Below, in pieces: positions 16,963 through 26,089 of a DNA stretch of 64,000 nucleotides. Below the pieces are notes generated by a model. That model was not told the DNA's origin, ran no database searches, and was given only the letters and a program-made list of their open reading frames with translations. Source of the DNA: JBGPTF01 sp041490445 (GTDB taxonomy: Bacteria > Acidobacteriota > Terriglobia > Acidiferrales > UBA7541); contig JBGPTF010000017.1 in NCBI GenBank assembly GCA_041490445.1, positions 1 through 64,000 on the forward strand. Direction: 5' to 3'. Position numbers and translations under genes: made by a program. The first letter of the stretch is position 1. The number at the start of each line of letters is the position of its first letter.

Positions 16963-19227
16963 TCAAAGGTTGTAGACACGTTCGATATCGAAGATGCCGG
17001 GGATTTTCTTGACGTTGGAGAGGATCCGATCGAGCTGCTTGCGGTCGGCAACGTCGAGCGCGACTTCGATGCGCGCGTGGAGCGCTTCGCCGGCACTCTC
17101 GAGCGTGCGAATGTTGGCGCCCGCCTCGCTGATGAACTTCGTGATTTCGGCGAGCACGCCAGGGCGGTCCTCGGTGCGGATCCGCAGCCGCACCGGGAAA
17201 ACGGCCGCGCCGGTGCCCGCCCATTCCACGTCGATGCGGCGCTCCGTTTCGTAGAGAAGGTTTTGGACGTTGGGGCATGAGGTGCTGTGGACGGCGACGC
17301 CTCGCCCCCGCGTCACATAGCCGACAATTTCGTCTCCGGGAATCGGATTGCAGCACTTGGAGCGAAATACCATCAAGTCGTCGTGGCCGCGGACGAGGAT
17401 CGCGGCATCGCGAATGCCGAACATACGCTTGACGGTGGAGACCAGCTTCGGCTTCTTTTCATTAGGCTTTTCGACCAGCGGCTCCCCGGAGACCTTCGCG
17501 AGTACCTGGCGAGCGGACCACTTGCCATAGCCGAGCTGGGCGAAAAGATCTTCCATCTGCGCGCAGCCGTATTCCTCCGCAACACTCCTCAAAACGTCGT
17601 CGGAGATCTTCTTCAAACTAATACCGCAATGCCTCGCTTCCTTCTCGAGTAGGCGGCGCCCGACATCGGTCGCTTCCTGGCGCTCATGCAGATTGATCCA
17701 ATGGCGAATCTTGCTACGGGCGCGCGAACTACGGACAAAGGTGAGCCAGTCGCGGCTGGGCGCGTGTCCCTTATGCGTGAGGATTTCAATTACATCGCCA
17801 TTCGAAAGGGCATGCCGCAGCGGGACGATCTGGCTGTTCACCTTCGCGCCGACGCACTGGTGGCCAACTTCCGTGTGAATGGCGTAGGCAAAATCCACCG
17901 GAGTGGCGCCGCGAGGGAGAACGATCACGCGGCCCTTCGGGGAGAAGGTGTACACCTCGTCGGGGTACAGATCCACGCGCAGCGTCGAGAGGAATTCGCT
18001 CGGCTCCTGCATCTCGCGAACCCACTCGATCAGCTGGCGCATCCAGACGATGCGCTGGTCGTCCGCATCGGAAACTTCGCGGCCATCCTTGTATTTCCAG
18101 TGCGCGGCAACGCCCTGTTCGGCGAGGCGATGCATTTCCTGCGTGCGGATCTGCACTTCGAAGGGCTGGCCGGCGTGGATGACAGTGGTGTGCAGCGAGC
18201 GGTAGAGGTTTGGCCGGGGCATGGCGATGTAATCCTTGAACCGGCCCGGCACCGGCCGCCAAATCTGGTGAATCACGCCGAGCGCGGCATAACAGTTTTT
18301 CACCGTATCGGTAATCACGCGGATGGCGAGCAGATCATAGATCTGATCCGGCGACCGCTGCTGCCGCTGGACTTTCAGGTGGATGGAGTAGAGCCGCTTG
18401 ATGCGGCCTTCCACTTCCGCCGGGATACTGTTCTCCACCATCTTTTCGCGGATGGATTCCTGCACCTCGTGGAGGAACTTCTCGTAGACCTTTGCTTTGG
18501 ACGCGACGCGTTTCTGCAGTTCGAGGTAGGCGGAAGGCTCCAGGTAGCTGAAAGCAAGGTCTTCCAGTTCGCCGCGCATCAAGCCCATGCCGAGCCGGTT
18601 GGCGACAGGCGCATAGATCTCGAGAGTCTCGCGCGCAATCCGTTCCTGCCGCTCGGAAGAGAGGTAACGCAACGTGCGCATGTTGTGCAGCCGGTCTGCC
18701 AGTTTCACGAGGACGACCCGGACATCGTTCACCATGGCCAAGAGCATCTTGCGGACGTTTTCGGCCTGACGAGCTTCCGGACCGAGCAGGTCGATGCGGC
18801 TGATTTTCGTGGTGCCTTCGACCAGGCGAGCGACGTCGGCGCCGAACTGATCGGAGATCTGCTCGAGCGGAATTCTCGTGTCTTCGACGACATCGTGGAG
18901 CAGCGCGGCACAAAGCGTGGTCACGTCGAGCTTCATGTCAGCGAGCACGTGCGCTACTTCGAGGGGGTGGGAGAGGAAAGGCTCGCCCGATTCCCGGAGT
19001 TGTGTGCGGTGTTGCTCGGCAGCAAAATCGTAGGCGCGGCGGAGCAAGTCCAGGTCGTCGCCCGGACGATTCCGGCGCACCTTGTCCATCAGTTCGACAA
19101 AGCGCAAATCAATGGCACGCCGTGCCGCGACAGGATTGGCTGCTGATTTGATCACTTCCGCCACCGTGTTTTCATTGTATGCCCGATTGCGCCTTTCGGC
19201 GAGCGGACAAGCTGAACTCGTTGGCAA
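16963..19227 (-). CDS. rsh: RelA/SpoT bifunctional (p)ppGpp synthetase/hydrolase
   Basis: This long RSH enzyme makes and degrades the stringent-response alarmone. Order of domains: HD hydrolase with SHPLEVAHVL and catalytic HDVVEDT (about 111-117), synthetase with RFKDYIAMP, YRSLHTTV and EVQIRTQEMH, TGS with FSPKGRVIVLP and DFAYAIHTEVGH, a zinc-finger-like CCNPIPGDEIVGYVTRGRGVAVH, and a C-terminal ACT domain (PVRLRIRTEDRPGVLAEITKFIS). Both catalytic halves look intact, so it is probably the only long RSH protein. The upstream limit given is a TTG without a good ribosome site; translation may start at an internal GTG or ATG up to 46 codons later. Confidence 0.93.
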   Translation of the reverse strand: MPTSSACPLAERRNRAYNENTVAEVIKSAANPVAARRAIDLRFVELMDKVRRNRPGDDLDLLRRAYDFAAEQHRTQLRESGEPFLSHPLEVAHVLADMKLDVTTLCAALLHDVVEDTRIPLEQISDQFGADVARLVEGTTKISRIDLLGPEARQAENVRKMLLAMVNDVRVVLVKLADRLHNMRTLRYLSSERQERIARETLEIYAPVANRLGMGLMRGELEDLAFSYLEPSAYLELQKRVASKAKVYEKFLHEVQESIREKMVENSIPAEVEGRIKRLYSIHLKVQRQQRSPDQIYDLLAIRVITDTVKNCYAALGVIHQIWRPVPGRFKDYIAMPRPNLYRSLHTTVIHAGQPFEVQIRTQEMHRLAEQGVAAHWKYKDGREVSDADDQRIVWMRQLIEWVREMQEPSEFLSTLRVDLYPDEVYTFSPKGRVIVLPRGATPVDFAYAIHTEVGHQCVGAKVNSQIVPLRHALSNGDVIEILTHKGHAPSRDWLTFVRSSRARSKIRHWINLHERQEATDVGRRLLEKEARHCGISLKKISDDVLRSVAEEYGCAQMEDLFAQLGYGKWSARQVLAKVSGEPLVEKPNEKKPKLVSTVKRMFGIRDAAILVRGHDDLMVFRSKCCNPIPGDEIVGYVTRGRGVAVHSTSCPNVQNLLYETERRIDVEWAGTGAAVFPVRLRIRTEDRPGVLAEITKFISEAGANIRTLESAGEALHARIEVALDVADRKQLDRILSNVKKIPGIFDIERVYNL

Positions 19228-19251
19228 CGGGGACGAGCCATCGGGCCTGAA

Positions 19252-19287
19252 GAAAAAAGCCGGCTGAGCCAGAGCGGCTCAGCCGGC
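19252..19287 (-). terminator. Intrinsic terminator of the sec-ton-exb operon
   Basis: On the minus strand a 12-bp perfect stem (GCCGGCTGAGCC with its complement, 5-nt loop) is followed by TTTTTT. It lies about 16 bp after the stop codon of the TPR lipoprotein gene, the last gene of the long minus-strand operon, and so separates it from rsh. Confidence 0.9.
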
Positions 19288-19303
19288 GAAAACGCAGCGC
19301 CTC

Positions 19304-20128
19304 TTACTTCGGCGGGGGAGCTTCCATCCTCTTCTGCTTGATTTCCTTCACTTTGTCCACGAGCTCATTGGCCATCTTCAAATCGTTCTTACGGTCGTCC
19401 GGGCTCGTTTCCATATCGGCTTTCTGGCGATAGAGCAGGTTGAGATAGGCCATTGCGTCGTCGTAATCCGGACGACGCTCGATGGCTTTCTTCAAATCGG
19501 CCACGCCTTCGTCGATGATCGAGCCGTACTGTTTGATGAAATCATCGCGGACGGCCGGCGGCAATGGCTCGTCGTCCTTGATCGACTTCTTCGCCTTGGC
19601 GTTATAGTTCACGCGAAGTTCCTTGTTGCCGCGGTACGCCATGGACCAGTCAATTACGCCCATCCAGTAATACGGCTCCGGATCATCCGGCTTCAATTCA
19701 ATGTGTTTCTTGTGGAAGGATTTTGATTCTTCGAATTTCTTCGTATCGTATGGCGTGCCGCCCATGTTGAAAAGGATCGAGCCAATCCCGTCAATGGCCG
19801 CGAGATTGTTCGGATCTTCCTTCAGCACATCTTGAAATTCCTGGATAGCCTGCTGCCCCATGCGGACATTGTCCTCCGAGGGAGCGCCGGGAATGTACTG
19901 GCTGGCGTACGCCGTGGCAAGATAGAGCCTGGCGTTGATGAGGGATGGGTCAAGATCTTTGGACTGTTTGAAGTCTTCAATCGCCTCATCGAACTGGCCG
20001 TTCTTGTACGCCTGCACGCCTTTGTTCAGACGATCACGGGCCTTCAATTTGCTGCAACCGGCAGTCGCTATGAGAGAGAATGCCGCTACGATTACGAGAA
20101 AACATTTTGCCTGAAACTTCCGCTCCAT
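19304..20128 (-). CDS. TPR-repeat lipoprotein
   Basis: The protein (274 residues from the chosen ATG) has a lipoprotein signal (CFLVIVAAFSLIATAGC, Cys26) and tetratricopeptide repeats: KLKARDRLNKGVQAYKNGQFDEAIEDFKQ, then segments around LINARLYLATAYASQ and IQEFQDVLKEDPNNLAAIDGIGSILFNMG. The C-terminal third is charged, with a short proline-rich tail. It closes the operon with ExbB/ExbD/TonB, so it may be a scaffold for envelope energy transduction or a BamD/TolA-like partner. This is a guess from position. Similar TPR lipoproteins are common after exbD genes in Acidobacteriota, as far as I recall. Confidence 0.78.
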   Translation of the reverse strand: MERKFQAKCFLVIVAAFSLIATAGCSKLKARDRLNKGVQAYKNGQFDEAIEDFKQSKDLDPSLINARLYLATAYASQYIPGAPSEDNVRMGQQAIQEFQDVLKEDPNNLAAIDGIGSILFNMGGTPYDTKKFEESKSFHKKHIELKPDDPEPYYWMGVIDWSMAYRGNKELRVNYNAKAKKSIKDDEPLPPAVRDDFIKQYGSIIDEGVADLKKAIERRPDYDDAMAYLNLLYRQKADMETSPDDRKNDLKMANELVDKVKEIKQKRMEAPPPK

Positions 20129-20198
20129 CCCAGCTCTCCTTGAAGAACGGCTTTCGTGAAAATGGGTCCGCCCGGAAAGCAACGGGCCCTCTGGACCC

Positions 20199-20621
20199 TC
20201 ACCGGCTGGCCTGGACCCTCTCGGTGAGGAGGCCGACTTGTTCGACATCTGATCCGCGCATGACGCCGATCGCTCGGGCAACTTGGGCGAATGGGACGCC
20301 GTCATCGCCCCTCACAAAAGCAACCTTTTCCGCGCGCTCCTTGAAGATGGCATGGAGGCGCGGGCCCAAATCATCCCAGGTCGCATCATCCTGGTTGATC
20401 TTCAGCCCCCCGCCGGATAGGACCTGAACCACGACAACGTTTTCCGGACCGAGCGGGTGGACAGAAGGAAGCGCAGGCTGAGGGATGACTGCTTTGAGGC
20501 CATTCGGCATCGTCGGCGCAATTACCATGAAAATGATCAAAAGCACCAAGAGAATATCGATTAGGGGCACGACATTCATTTCCGCCATAATGCTCTTGCG
20601 ATCCCCAAGCAGCGTACCCAT
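20199..20621 (-). CDS. exbD: ExbD/TolR-family transport protein (third copy)
   Basis: The 140-residue protein has a short cytoplasmic N-terminus, one transmembrane helix with the essential Asp in VVPLIDILLVLLIIFMVI, and a periplasmic domain ending LLTERVQASR. With ExbB it would form the proton-driven motor energising TonB. It is closest to the copy just upstream (both have AEMN(V/I)VPLIDILLVLLIIFMVI and KERAEKVAFV(R/K)GDD), so these two are recent duplicates. The start is the ATG of MGTLLGDRKSIMAEMN. Confidence 0.9.
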   Translation of the reverse strand: MGTLLGDRKSIMAEMNVVPLIDILLVLLIIFMVIAPTMPNGLKAVIPQPALPSVHPLGPENVVVVQVLSGGGLKINQDDATWDDLGPRLHAIFKERAEKVAFVRGDDGVPFAQVARAIGVMRGSDVEQVGLLTERVQASR

Positions 20622-20697
20622 TGGAAGGCCCCCTGATGCCCCGTGTCGCTCGCGCAGGTGACGCGCACGAACGCAATGCGAGAGAGGTTTCTGGCCG

Positions 20698-21126
20698 CTA
20701 CTGGCCGGCTTCCACCTTAGCGGTGATGAGGCCGACTTTTTCAATTCCGGAGCCCCGCATGATGTCAATGGCCCGGGCAACATCGGCGAACGGCACGGTG
20801 TCGTCACCCTTGACAAAAGCAACTTTCTCCGCGCGCTCTTTGAAAATGTCCTCGAGACGCGGCCCCAAGCTTTCCCAGGACGAATCGTCCTGATTGATCA
20901 TCACTTTGCCGCCCGGGAGAACCTGCACAACGATCGTCTTGGCCAGCAACGCCGGATCTTCCTTGGCGTTTGGAGGAGCGGGCTGTGGGACAAGCGCCTC
21001 AAGTCCCTTCGGCGTGGTGGGCGTGATCACCATGAAGATGATCAGCAGCACCAGCAAGATGTCGATCAGGGGCACGATGTTCATCTCGGCCATCACGCCC
21101 TTGTGTCCGCCAACTGCCATTCCCAT
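20698..21126 (-). CDS. exbD: ExbD/TolR-family transport protein (second copy)
   Basis: This 142-residue protein has the MNIVPLIDILLVLLIIFMVITP transmembrane segment carrying the proton-pathway Asp, then a periplasmic domain with a proline/alanine linker (PQPAPPNAKEDPALL). The shared block INQDDSSWESLGPRLEDIFKERAEKVAF links it to the third copy. It is 26 bp downstream of the first copy in the same operon. Several ExbD variants with one ExbB suggest alternative or mixed motor complexes, for example one for TonB and others for Tol-like or polymer-export work. Confidence 0.9.
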   Translation of the reverse strand: MGMAVGGHKGVMAEMNIVPLIDILLVLLIIFMVITPTTPKGLEALVPQPAPPNAKEDPALLAKTIVVQVLPGGKVMINQDDSSWESLGPRLEDIFKERAEKVAFVKGDDTVPFADVARAIDIMRGSGIEKVGLITAKVEAGQ

Positions 21127-21152
21127 CGGAGGTCTCCCTTACGTGGTACGAA

Positions 21153-21605
21153 TCAACCGCCGCCCGTCGGTGGCGGAGGCGGCACGTTCTTCTTCTCGGT
21201 CCGCTCGGTCAGCAGCCCCAAATTGTCGACGCCAGCGGCGCGGATTTCGTCCACGAGTTTGACGACATCCCCGTACTTGGCGCGGGCGTCGCTCTTGACG
21301 AAGACGGTCTTATCCAACCGGTTGGCAATGAGGTCCTTGACTTCGTCGGTGATCTGGTCCAAGGAGGTTTTCTTTGTGCCCAGATAAATGCTGCCGTCCC
21401 GCGTCACCGCCAGCAGAATCGCGTCGTCCCTGTCAGCAGCCTGCAAGTCCAAGGCGTTATCCACCTTGACCATGTCGACCGAAAAGCCTTTCTGAAGCAT
21501 GGGCGTGACGACCATGAAGATGATCAGCAGGACGAGCATGATGTCGGCCATGGGGATCACGTTCGGTGCCGCCATCACCTCGCCGGCTTTTGGCTTGTAC
21601 GCCAT
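21153..21605 (-). CDS. exbD: ExbD/TolR-family transport protein (first copy)
   Basis: The 150-residue protein has an N-terminal segment MAAPNVIPMADIMLVLLIIFMVVTPML with the conserved Asp and a periplasmic domain (VDMVKVDNALDLQAADRDDAILLAVTRDGSIYLG) typical of ExbD. It differs from the other two copies: PMADIML instead of PLIDILL, and a proline/glycine-rich C-terminal tail (VPPPPPTGGG). It lies 4 bp after exbB and is therefore the most probable direct partner of ExbB. Confidence 0.92.
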   Translation of the reverse strand: MAYKPKAGEVMAAPNVIPMADIMLVLLIIFMVVTPMLQKGFSVDMVKVDNALDLQAADRDDAILLAVTRDGSIYLGTKKTSLDQITDEVKDLIANRLDKTVFVKSDARAKYGDVVKLVDEIRAAGVDNLGLLTERTEKKNVPPPPPTGGG

Positions 21606-21609
21606 GACG

Positions 21610-22344
21610 TTACTTCTTCCCGCCTCGACGCGTGATGAAGTAGTTGATCAACTCCATGGAGGAGTTATCCATCTCCACATCGAAGGCTTCCACTTTGTTG
21701 GTGAAATAGTTGAATGTCCACACCGCAGGTACGGCCACGAGCAGGCCGAGCGCGGTGGTCACCAAGGCTTCGGCGATACCGCCTGCGACAGCGGAAAGGC
21801 CGGTCGCCTTCTGCGCGGAAATCCCTTTGAACGCGTTGATGATCCCCATCACGGTTCCGAACAAACCAACGAAGGGGGCCGTGGAACCGATGGTGGCGAG
21901 GCCGGAGAGGCCGCGCTTCATCTCGGCATGCACGATTGCGACCGAGCGCTCGAGGCCGCGCTTGGCCGCTTCGATCACTTCCTCGTCGGGGACGTTGGCC
22001 GAAGCCGCCTGGAATTCGGAAAGGCCGGTGGCCACCACCTTGGCGATGTGGCTCTTCTTGTTGCGCTCGGCGATCGAGATGGCCTCATCGAGCTTGTTGT
22101 CCTTAAGCGCTCCGGCCACTTGCTGGACGAAGACGCGCGACTGCTTCCGCGACGCACTGTACATCAGGGCGCGGTCGATCATGATGCCCACCGACCAGGC
22201 CGACATCACGAACAGGATGACGACGACGGTCTTGGCAGGGTAGCTCATCGAGTGCCACATACTGACGAGGTCCCAGCCGACTTCGCCGCTTTGTTGCAGC
22301 AGCGCGAAGCTGATGAACGATACATTTGCAAGCATAGAATTCAC
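21610..22344 (-). CDS. exbB: ExbB/TolQ/MotA-family proton channel protein
   Basis: This 244-residue inner-membrane protein has an N-terminal helix (about 33-50, AKTVVVILFVMSAWSVGIMI), a cytoplasmic helical region (RGLERSVAIVHAEMKRGLSGLATIGSTAPFVGLFGTVMGIINAF) and a last helix (EALVTTALGLLVAVPAVWTFNYF). The GLATIGSTAPFVGLFGTVMGI block is the family signature lining the proton channel. A cluster of Ser/Met-rich residues in the N-terminus (ALLQQSGEVGWDLVSMWHSM) is periplasmic. It is preceded by a GGAGGAG site and by tonB, and followed by three exbD genes. Confidence 0.95.
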   Translation of the reverse strand: MNSMLANVSFISFALLQQSGEVGWDLVSMWHSMSYPAKTVVVILFVMSAWSVGIMIDRALMYSASRKQSRVFVQQVAGALKDNKLDEAISIAERNKKSHIAKVVATGLSEFQAASANVPDEEVIEAAKRGLERSVAIVHAEMKRGLSGLATIGSTAPFVGLFGTVMGIINAFKGISAQKATGLSAVAGGIAEALVTTALGLLVAVPAVWTFNYFTNKVEAFDVEMDNSSMELINYFITRRGGKK

Positions 22345-22420
22345 TCCTCCTCAAATCGATCCAGATTCTCTCGCTAGCAGGCTGACTGCCGGTTGAGGCC
22401 ACCGAGACCGGTCGTCGCGC

Positions 22421-23161
22421 CTAACTCCCCAATTGGAAAATAACATTGATGGTCGTATCGATTTCCACCGGCTCACCGTTCAGCAAATAGGGCTGATAGC
22501 GCCACTGCCTGATGGCATCCATCGCCGCCTGAACCAAAAGCGGGTGACCGGACATCAACTGCAACTCCTGCACGGAGCCGTCTTTGGCGATGATGGCATG
22601 CACAACCACGGTTCCAGAAATATGCGCCTGCCTGGCGATCGGTGGATAGACAGGCTGGACATAACGGATCCGGCGCCCCTCCACCACGTTGCCGCCCACG
22701 CGAATTCGCTGCGGGGCCGCCTTGGGTGGCGGGGGTGGCAAGGACCCAACTCCACCAATAATTCCACCGAGGACGCCGCCCACCTGGCCACCCGGAATGC
22801 CGCCCGGCACGCCGCCCACAACGCCGACCGCGCTGACGTCCGGCGGCAACTCCTCTTCCTTGATCATTTGAACTTTCTTCGGGATGACTGTGGGCGCCAC
22901 CATCTTACCAGCCTGAATAATTCGAACGACCGGTCGAACAACTCTCTGGACGGGTGCTGCCGGGGGCGGAGGCGGAGCAGGGGGAGGCGGAGCCACGAGG
23001 AAGGTCGTCAGCATCTGCTTGGGCAGCGCCTCCGTGTAAATCAGAGGAATCAGAATCAGTATTCCCAGCAGACTAGCCTGCAGAACCGACGAAACGACGA
23101 CCGTCCACGGCGTGTGCGTTCTCTTGCGGTGCGGGCTCGACTCGACCAGTTCGTCAAACAT
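22421..23161 (-). CDS. tonB: TonB energy transducer
   Basis: TonB transmits motor energy to outer-membrane receptors. The 246-residue product has one N-terminal membrane helix (about 24-43), a proline-rich stretch (APPPPAPPPPPAAPVQ), a glycine-rich region of GGVPGG/GGIPGG/GGVLGG units (about 114-142), and a TonB C-terminal domain beginning RRIRYVQPVYPPIARQAHISGTVVVHAIIAKDG and ending with WRYQPYLLNGEPVEID. The glycine-rich linker is unusual; most TonB proteins have Pro-Lys/Pro-Glu linkers. It sits between secF (2-bp gap) and exbB. Confidence 0.92.
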   Translation of the reverse strand: MFDELVESSPHRKRTHTPWTVVVSSVLQASLLGILILIPLIYTEALPKQMLTTFLVAPPPPAPPPPPAAPVQRVVRPVVRIIQAGKMVAPTVIPKKVQMIKEEELPPDVSAVGVVGGVPGGIPGGQVGGVLGGIIGGVGSLPPPPPKAAPQRIRVGGNVVEGRRIRYVQPVYPPIARQAHISGTVVVHAIIAKDGSVQELQLMSGHPLLVQAAMDAIRQWRYQPYLLNGEPVEIDTTINVIFQLGS

Positions 23162-23163
23162 GG

Positions 23164-24384
23164 TTACCTCCTGCCGGCTGCCGCGAGGCGTTTCTCGGCT
23201 GCGGATCCGCCGCCTGCTACGGCTCCTTGACCACGAAACTTATGCCAAAGAACGACAATTGGCGCTGCAATCCCAAAACTGGAGTACGTTCCTACCACAA
23301 CTCCCACCACCATAGCAAAAGAGAAGCTGCGCAAAACTTCACCACCCATCAGGAAGAGGACGACCACGGTGAGAAACGTCAAACCGCTGGTGAGAATGGT
23401 TCGCGACAGGGTTTGATTGATGGAGCGATTGACGATGACCGGGAGCGGCTCGCGGCGCATCAAGCGCAGGTTTTCCCGCACGCGGTCGAAGATCACAATT
23501 GTGTCGTTCATCGAGTAGCCTACGAGAGTGAGGAGCGCGGCGATCACGGTCAGCGAAATCTCAAAATGAAGGAGCGAGAAAAAGCCGAGCGTGATCAGCA
23601 CATCGTGAAACACGGCAATGACCGCCGCCGCACCGTACACCCACTCGAATCGGAAGGCAATATATACCAGCATGCCCGCCAAGGCATAGAGGGTGGCGTA
23701 AATTGCCTGGCGACGGAGCTGAGCGCCGACCTTGGGTCCGACGATCTCCACATTTCGAATCGTGAAATTACTCAGCGAAAAGCCGTCGCGAAGACTTGCC
23801 AACACGGCGTTATTCACGCCCTCGACGCCCTTCAAATCATCGAAGTTCGTGAGTAAGCCGCTGCGTTGCTTGTCGCGGAAATCGGTGAGCGAGCGGGCGA
23901 GTTGAGTGTAGCGCGGCCCGCCGGTCGGACCGAGCCCGAGCGGATCCTTGCGCGTCAGATACTCCGCAAGGACGGGGGGCGTGACGGCGTTAAAGTCGGG
24001 CAAGTTTGTGGCGCTGCTCGCAAACGTCTTGTGCAGCGCATTGATGATCGTCTGCTTGCCTGTGTCCAGCGCTTCAGCGCCTTCGCCCTTCTGTTCGAGT
24101 TGGATGACAACGTCGTTGGCGTTGGGATTTGAAATATCGCTGATCGGCTGGATGACGCTGTCTCCGAGCCCTTCCGAGGCCAGGCCCCGGCGGATTTCAT
24201 CAATGGGCGGCTGGTTCGCGAAGCGGACATACACATACGTGCCGCCCTTGAAATCTACGCCGTACCGCAGGCTTCCCTTTCTGAACCAGGAAATTCCGCC
24301 AATCAAGAGCAGCGTGGCCGAGAGGGCGACAAAATACTTCGCCTTGCCCATCCAGTCGATATCGACGCCGTGAAAGAATTCCAT
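23164..24384 (-). CDS. secF: Protein translocase subunit SecF
   Basis: SecF with SecD uses the proton gradient to help Sec export. The 406-residue protein has the first membrane helix at about 15-33, the SecF motif RYGVDFKGGTYVYVRF, a periplasmic domain, and a five-helix RND-type core with GMLVYIAFRFEW, LLTLVGYSMNDTIVIFDRVREN and the NRSINQTLSRTILTSG block. It is longer than E. coli SecF (323) because of an insertion of about 80 residues in the periplasmic domain (about 95-190). The C-terminus is rich in Gly/Ala. The gene order is yajC-secD-secF-tonB. Confidence 0.95.
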   Translation of the reverse strand: MEFFHGVDIDWMGKAKYFVALSATLLLIGGISWFRKGSLRYGVDFKGGTYVYVRFANQPPIDEIRRGLASEGLGDSVIQPISDISNPNANDVVIQLEQKGEGAEALDTGKQTIINALHKTFASSATNLPDFNAVTPPVLAEYLTRKDPLGLGPTGGPRYTQLARSLTDFRDKQRSGLLTNFDDLKGVEGVNNAVLASLRDGFSLSNFTIRNVEIVGPKVGAQLRRQAIYATLYALAGMLVYIAFRFEWVYGAAAVIAVFHDVLITLGFFSLLHFEISLTVIAALLTLVGYSMNDTIVIFDRVRENLRLMRREPLPVIVNRSINQTLSRTILTSGLTFLTVVVLFLMGGEVLRSFSFAMVVGVVVGTYSSFGIAAPIVVLWHKFRGQGAVAGGGSAAEKRLAAAGRR

Positions 24385-24463
24385 CGTCCAGTCTTTTCCC
24401 TGTTAGTTAGACACCATCCGGCACAGATTTGTGCCCGAGTTCCCCTCGCCTGCCGAACAAGCC

Positions 24464-26080
24464 TTAGATGCTCAGTTCTCCCTGGCGCGGCATCCGCACC
24501 AAGTGCCAATCAAAAATCGTCCGCGAAACGTAGATCGACGTAAACACGTTTGCGATGAGACCGATGACCAGCGTGACAGCAAAACCGCGGACCGGTCCGG
24601 TCCCGAAGAGGAACAGGAACACGGCCGAGACTATGGTGGTCACGTGTGTGTCGATGATGGTCAAGAACGCGCGGTCGAATCCCTGACCCACTGCTGTACT
24701 ATTCGCCTTGCCCGCATGCAACTCTTCGCGAATGCGCTCGAAGACCAGGACGTTCGAATCCACTCCCATGCCGATCGTCAAAATCACGCCGGCGATGCCG
24801 GGCAGCGTCAGAACAGCCCCGAAATAGGCGAGCGCCGCGAGCAAGATCACCAGGTTCAGCAACAGCGCCACTACTGCGTTAATTCCCGAAAGCCGGTAAT
24901 AGAAGACGAGAAAGATCATTACGACGATCAGGCTCATGACGGATGCGCGAACGCCATCGCGAATCGAATCCGCTCCGAGCGAAGGCCCCACGGTGCGCTC
25001 CTCCAAATATTTCACGGAGGCAGGCAGTGCGCCTGAGCGCAGAATCAGCGCCAAATCATTCGCGGATTGCTGGTCGAAATTGCCTTCGATCCGGCCGGAA
25101 TCTTCAATGCGGCTATTGATGACGGGGGCGGTCTGGACATGATGGTCAAGTACGATCGCCATCTGGTGGCCCTGGTTCGCCTCGGTGAAGGGGCCGAATC
25201 GCTGCGCCGCTTGGGTGGAGAGAGAAAAGTTCACCTGGTAGGAGCCGGGCCGCTCCGTATTGGGTGAGGCGCTCGCGCTCCGAAGATCCTGTCCGGTGAC
25301 GATGGGGACGCGGTCAAGGATGTAGTACACCTGCGCGGCGCCCGATCCGCCTTCCGAACGCCCGGGCACCATCTCCGCTCCAGGTGGCAGCACCCCTCCA
25401 TGGGCGGCGAGCGCTTCCGCTTCCGATGGATACGTGCGATCGTCCGCGACGCGTTGTAATTGCAATTGGCCGCCGGTCTGGATCACGGCCTTTGCACGCG
25501 TGGGATCGCCTTCCCCAGGTAACTGCACCAGGATTTCGTCTTCCGAGCGGCCGGTCGGTGCGATGGTGGGCTCACGCAATCCAAGCTGGTCAATGCGGCG
25601 GCGAATCGTTTCGAGCGATTGCTCCATCGTTTGCCGGCGAAGCTCCGCGACAACCGAGGGCTTCATCGTCAGCAGGTAACCGGAGGCTTCTCCTGCAGCC
25701 GGCGCAAAATCCCAGTCGGAGAATTGGTCGTGCAGCATGTCGCGGAAAGCCCCCAACTGATCCGCCGCCAGATTGCGGAGAAGGATGTGGGTCTCGTCCA
25801 CGCGGCGAATTTCGCCGAAGCCGATGTTTTTGTCGTGGAGTTGCTTCGTGAGCAGATCCACCGTCTGGTCGCAATGCAGTCCGATTGCTTCCTGAACCTG
25901 CACCTGCAACACCAGGTGCGTGCCGCCGCGCAGGTCAAGACCCAGCAGAATGCGCTGGCCAAAATTGTCTTTCAGCGCAGCCCACGAGGTAGGGAATTCC
26001 GGAAGGCCCACCAATCCAAAAATGCAAAGAAGAATGACGCCGGCGATGAAAATCACTTTCCACTTGAGCTGGGAAGTCAT
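24464..26080 (-). CDS. secD: Protein translocase subunit SecD
   Basis: The 538-residue protein begins with a membrane helix (VIFIAGVILLCIFGLVGLP), then the periplasmic P1 domain with the motif LGLDLRGGTHLVLQVQ and the repeat LGLREPTIAPTGRSEDEILVQLPG, and the RND membrane core with GPSLGADSIRDGVRASVMSL, ANVFTSIYVSRTIFDW and the conserved Asp-containing TIGMGVDSNVLVFERIREEL. Length is within the usual 500-620 range. It lies 9 bp after yajC and 79 bp before secF, in the standard operon. Confidence 0.96.
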   Translation of the reverse strand: MTSQLKWKVIFIAGVILLCIFGLVGLPEFPTSWAALKDNFGQRILLGLDLRGGTHLVLQVQVQEAIGLHCDQTVDLLTKQLHDKNIGFGEIRRVDETHILLRNLAADQLGAFRDMLHDQFSDWDFAPAAGEASGYLLTMKPSVVAELRRQTMEQSLETIRRRIDQLGLREPTIAPTGRSEDEILVQLPGEGDPTRAKAVIQTGGQLQLQRVADDRTYPSEAEALAAHGGVLPPGAEMVPGRSEGGSGAAQVYYILDRVPIVTGQDLRSASASPNTERPGSYQVNFSLSTQAAQRFGPFTEANQGHQMAIVLDHHVQTAPVINSRIEDSGRIEGNFDQQSANDLALILRSGALPASVKYLEERTVGPSLGADSIRDGVRASVMSLIVVMIFLVFYYRLSGINAVVALLLNLVILLAALAYFGAVLTLPGIAGVILTIGMGVDSNVLVFERIREELHAGKANSTAVGQGFDRAFLTIIDTHVTTIVSAVFLFLFGTGPVRGFAVTLVIGLIANVFTSIYVSRTIFDWHLVRMPRQGELSI

Positions 26081-26089
26081 GCGGGCTTG

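Noticed and set aside
17686..19146. 486-codon plus-strand open frame
   Set aside because: It is the antisense shadow of the relA/spoT gene, whose domains are intact.
22790..22830. CRISPR-like or other repeat array in the tonB region
   Set aside because: The repeats encode GG(V/I)PGG units of the TonB linker and have no spacers.
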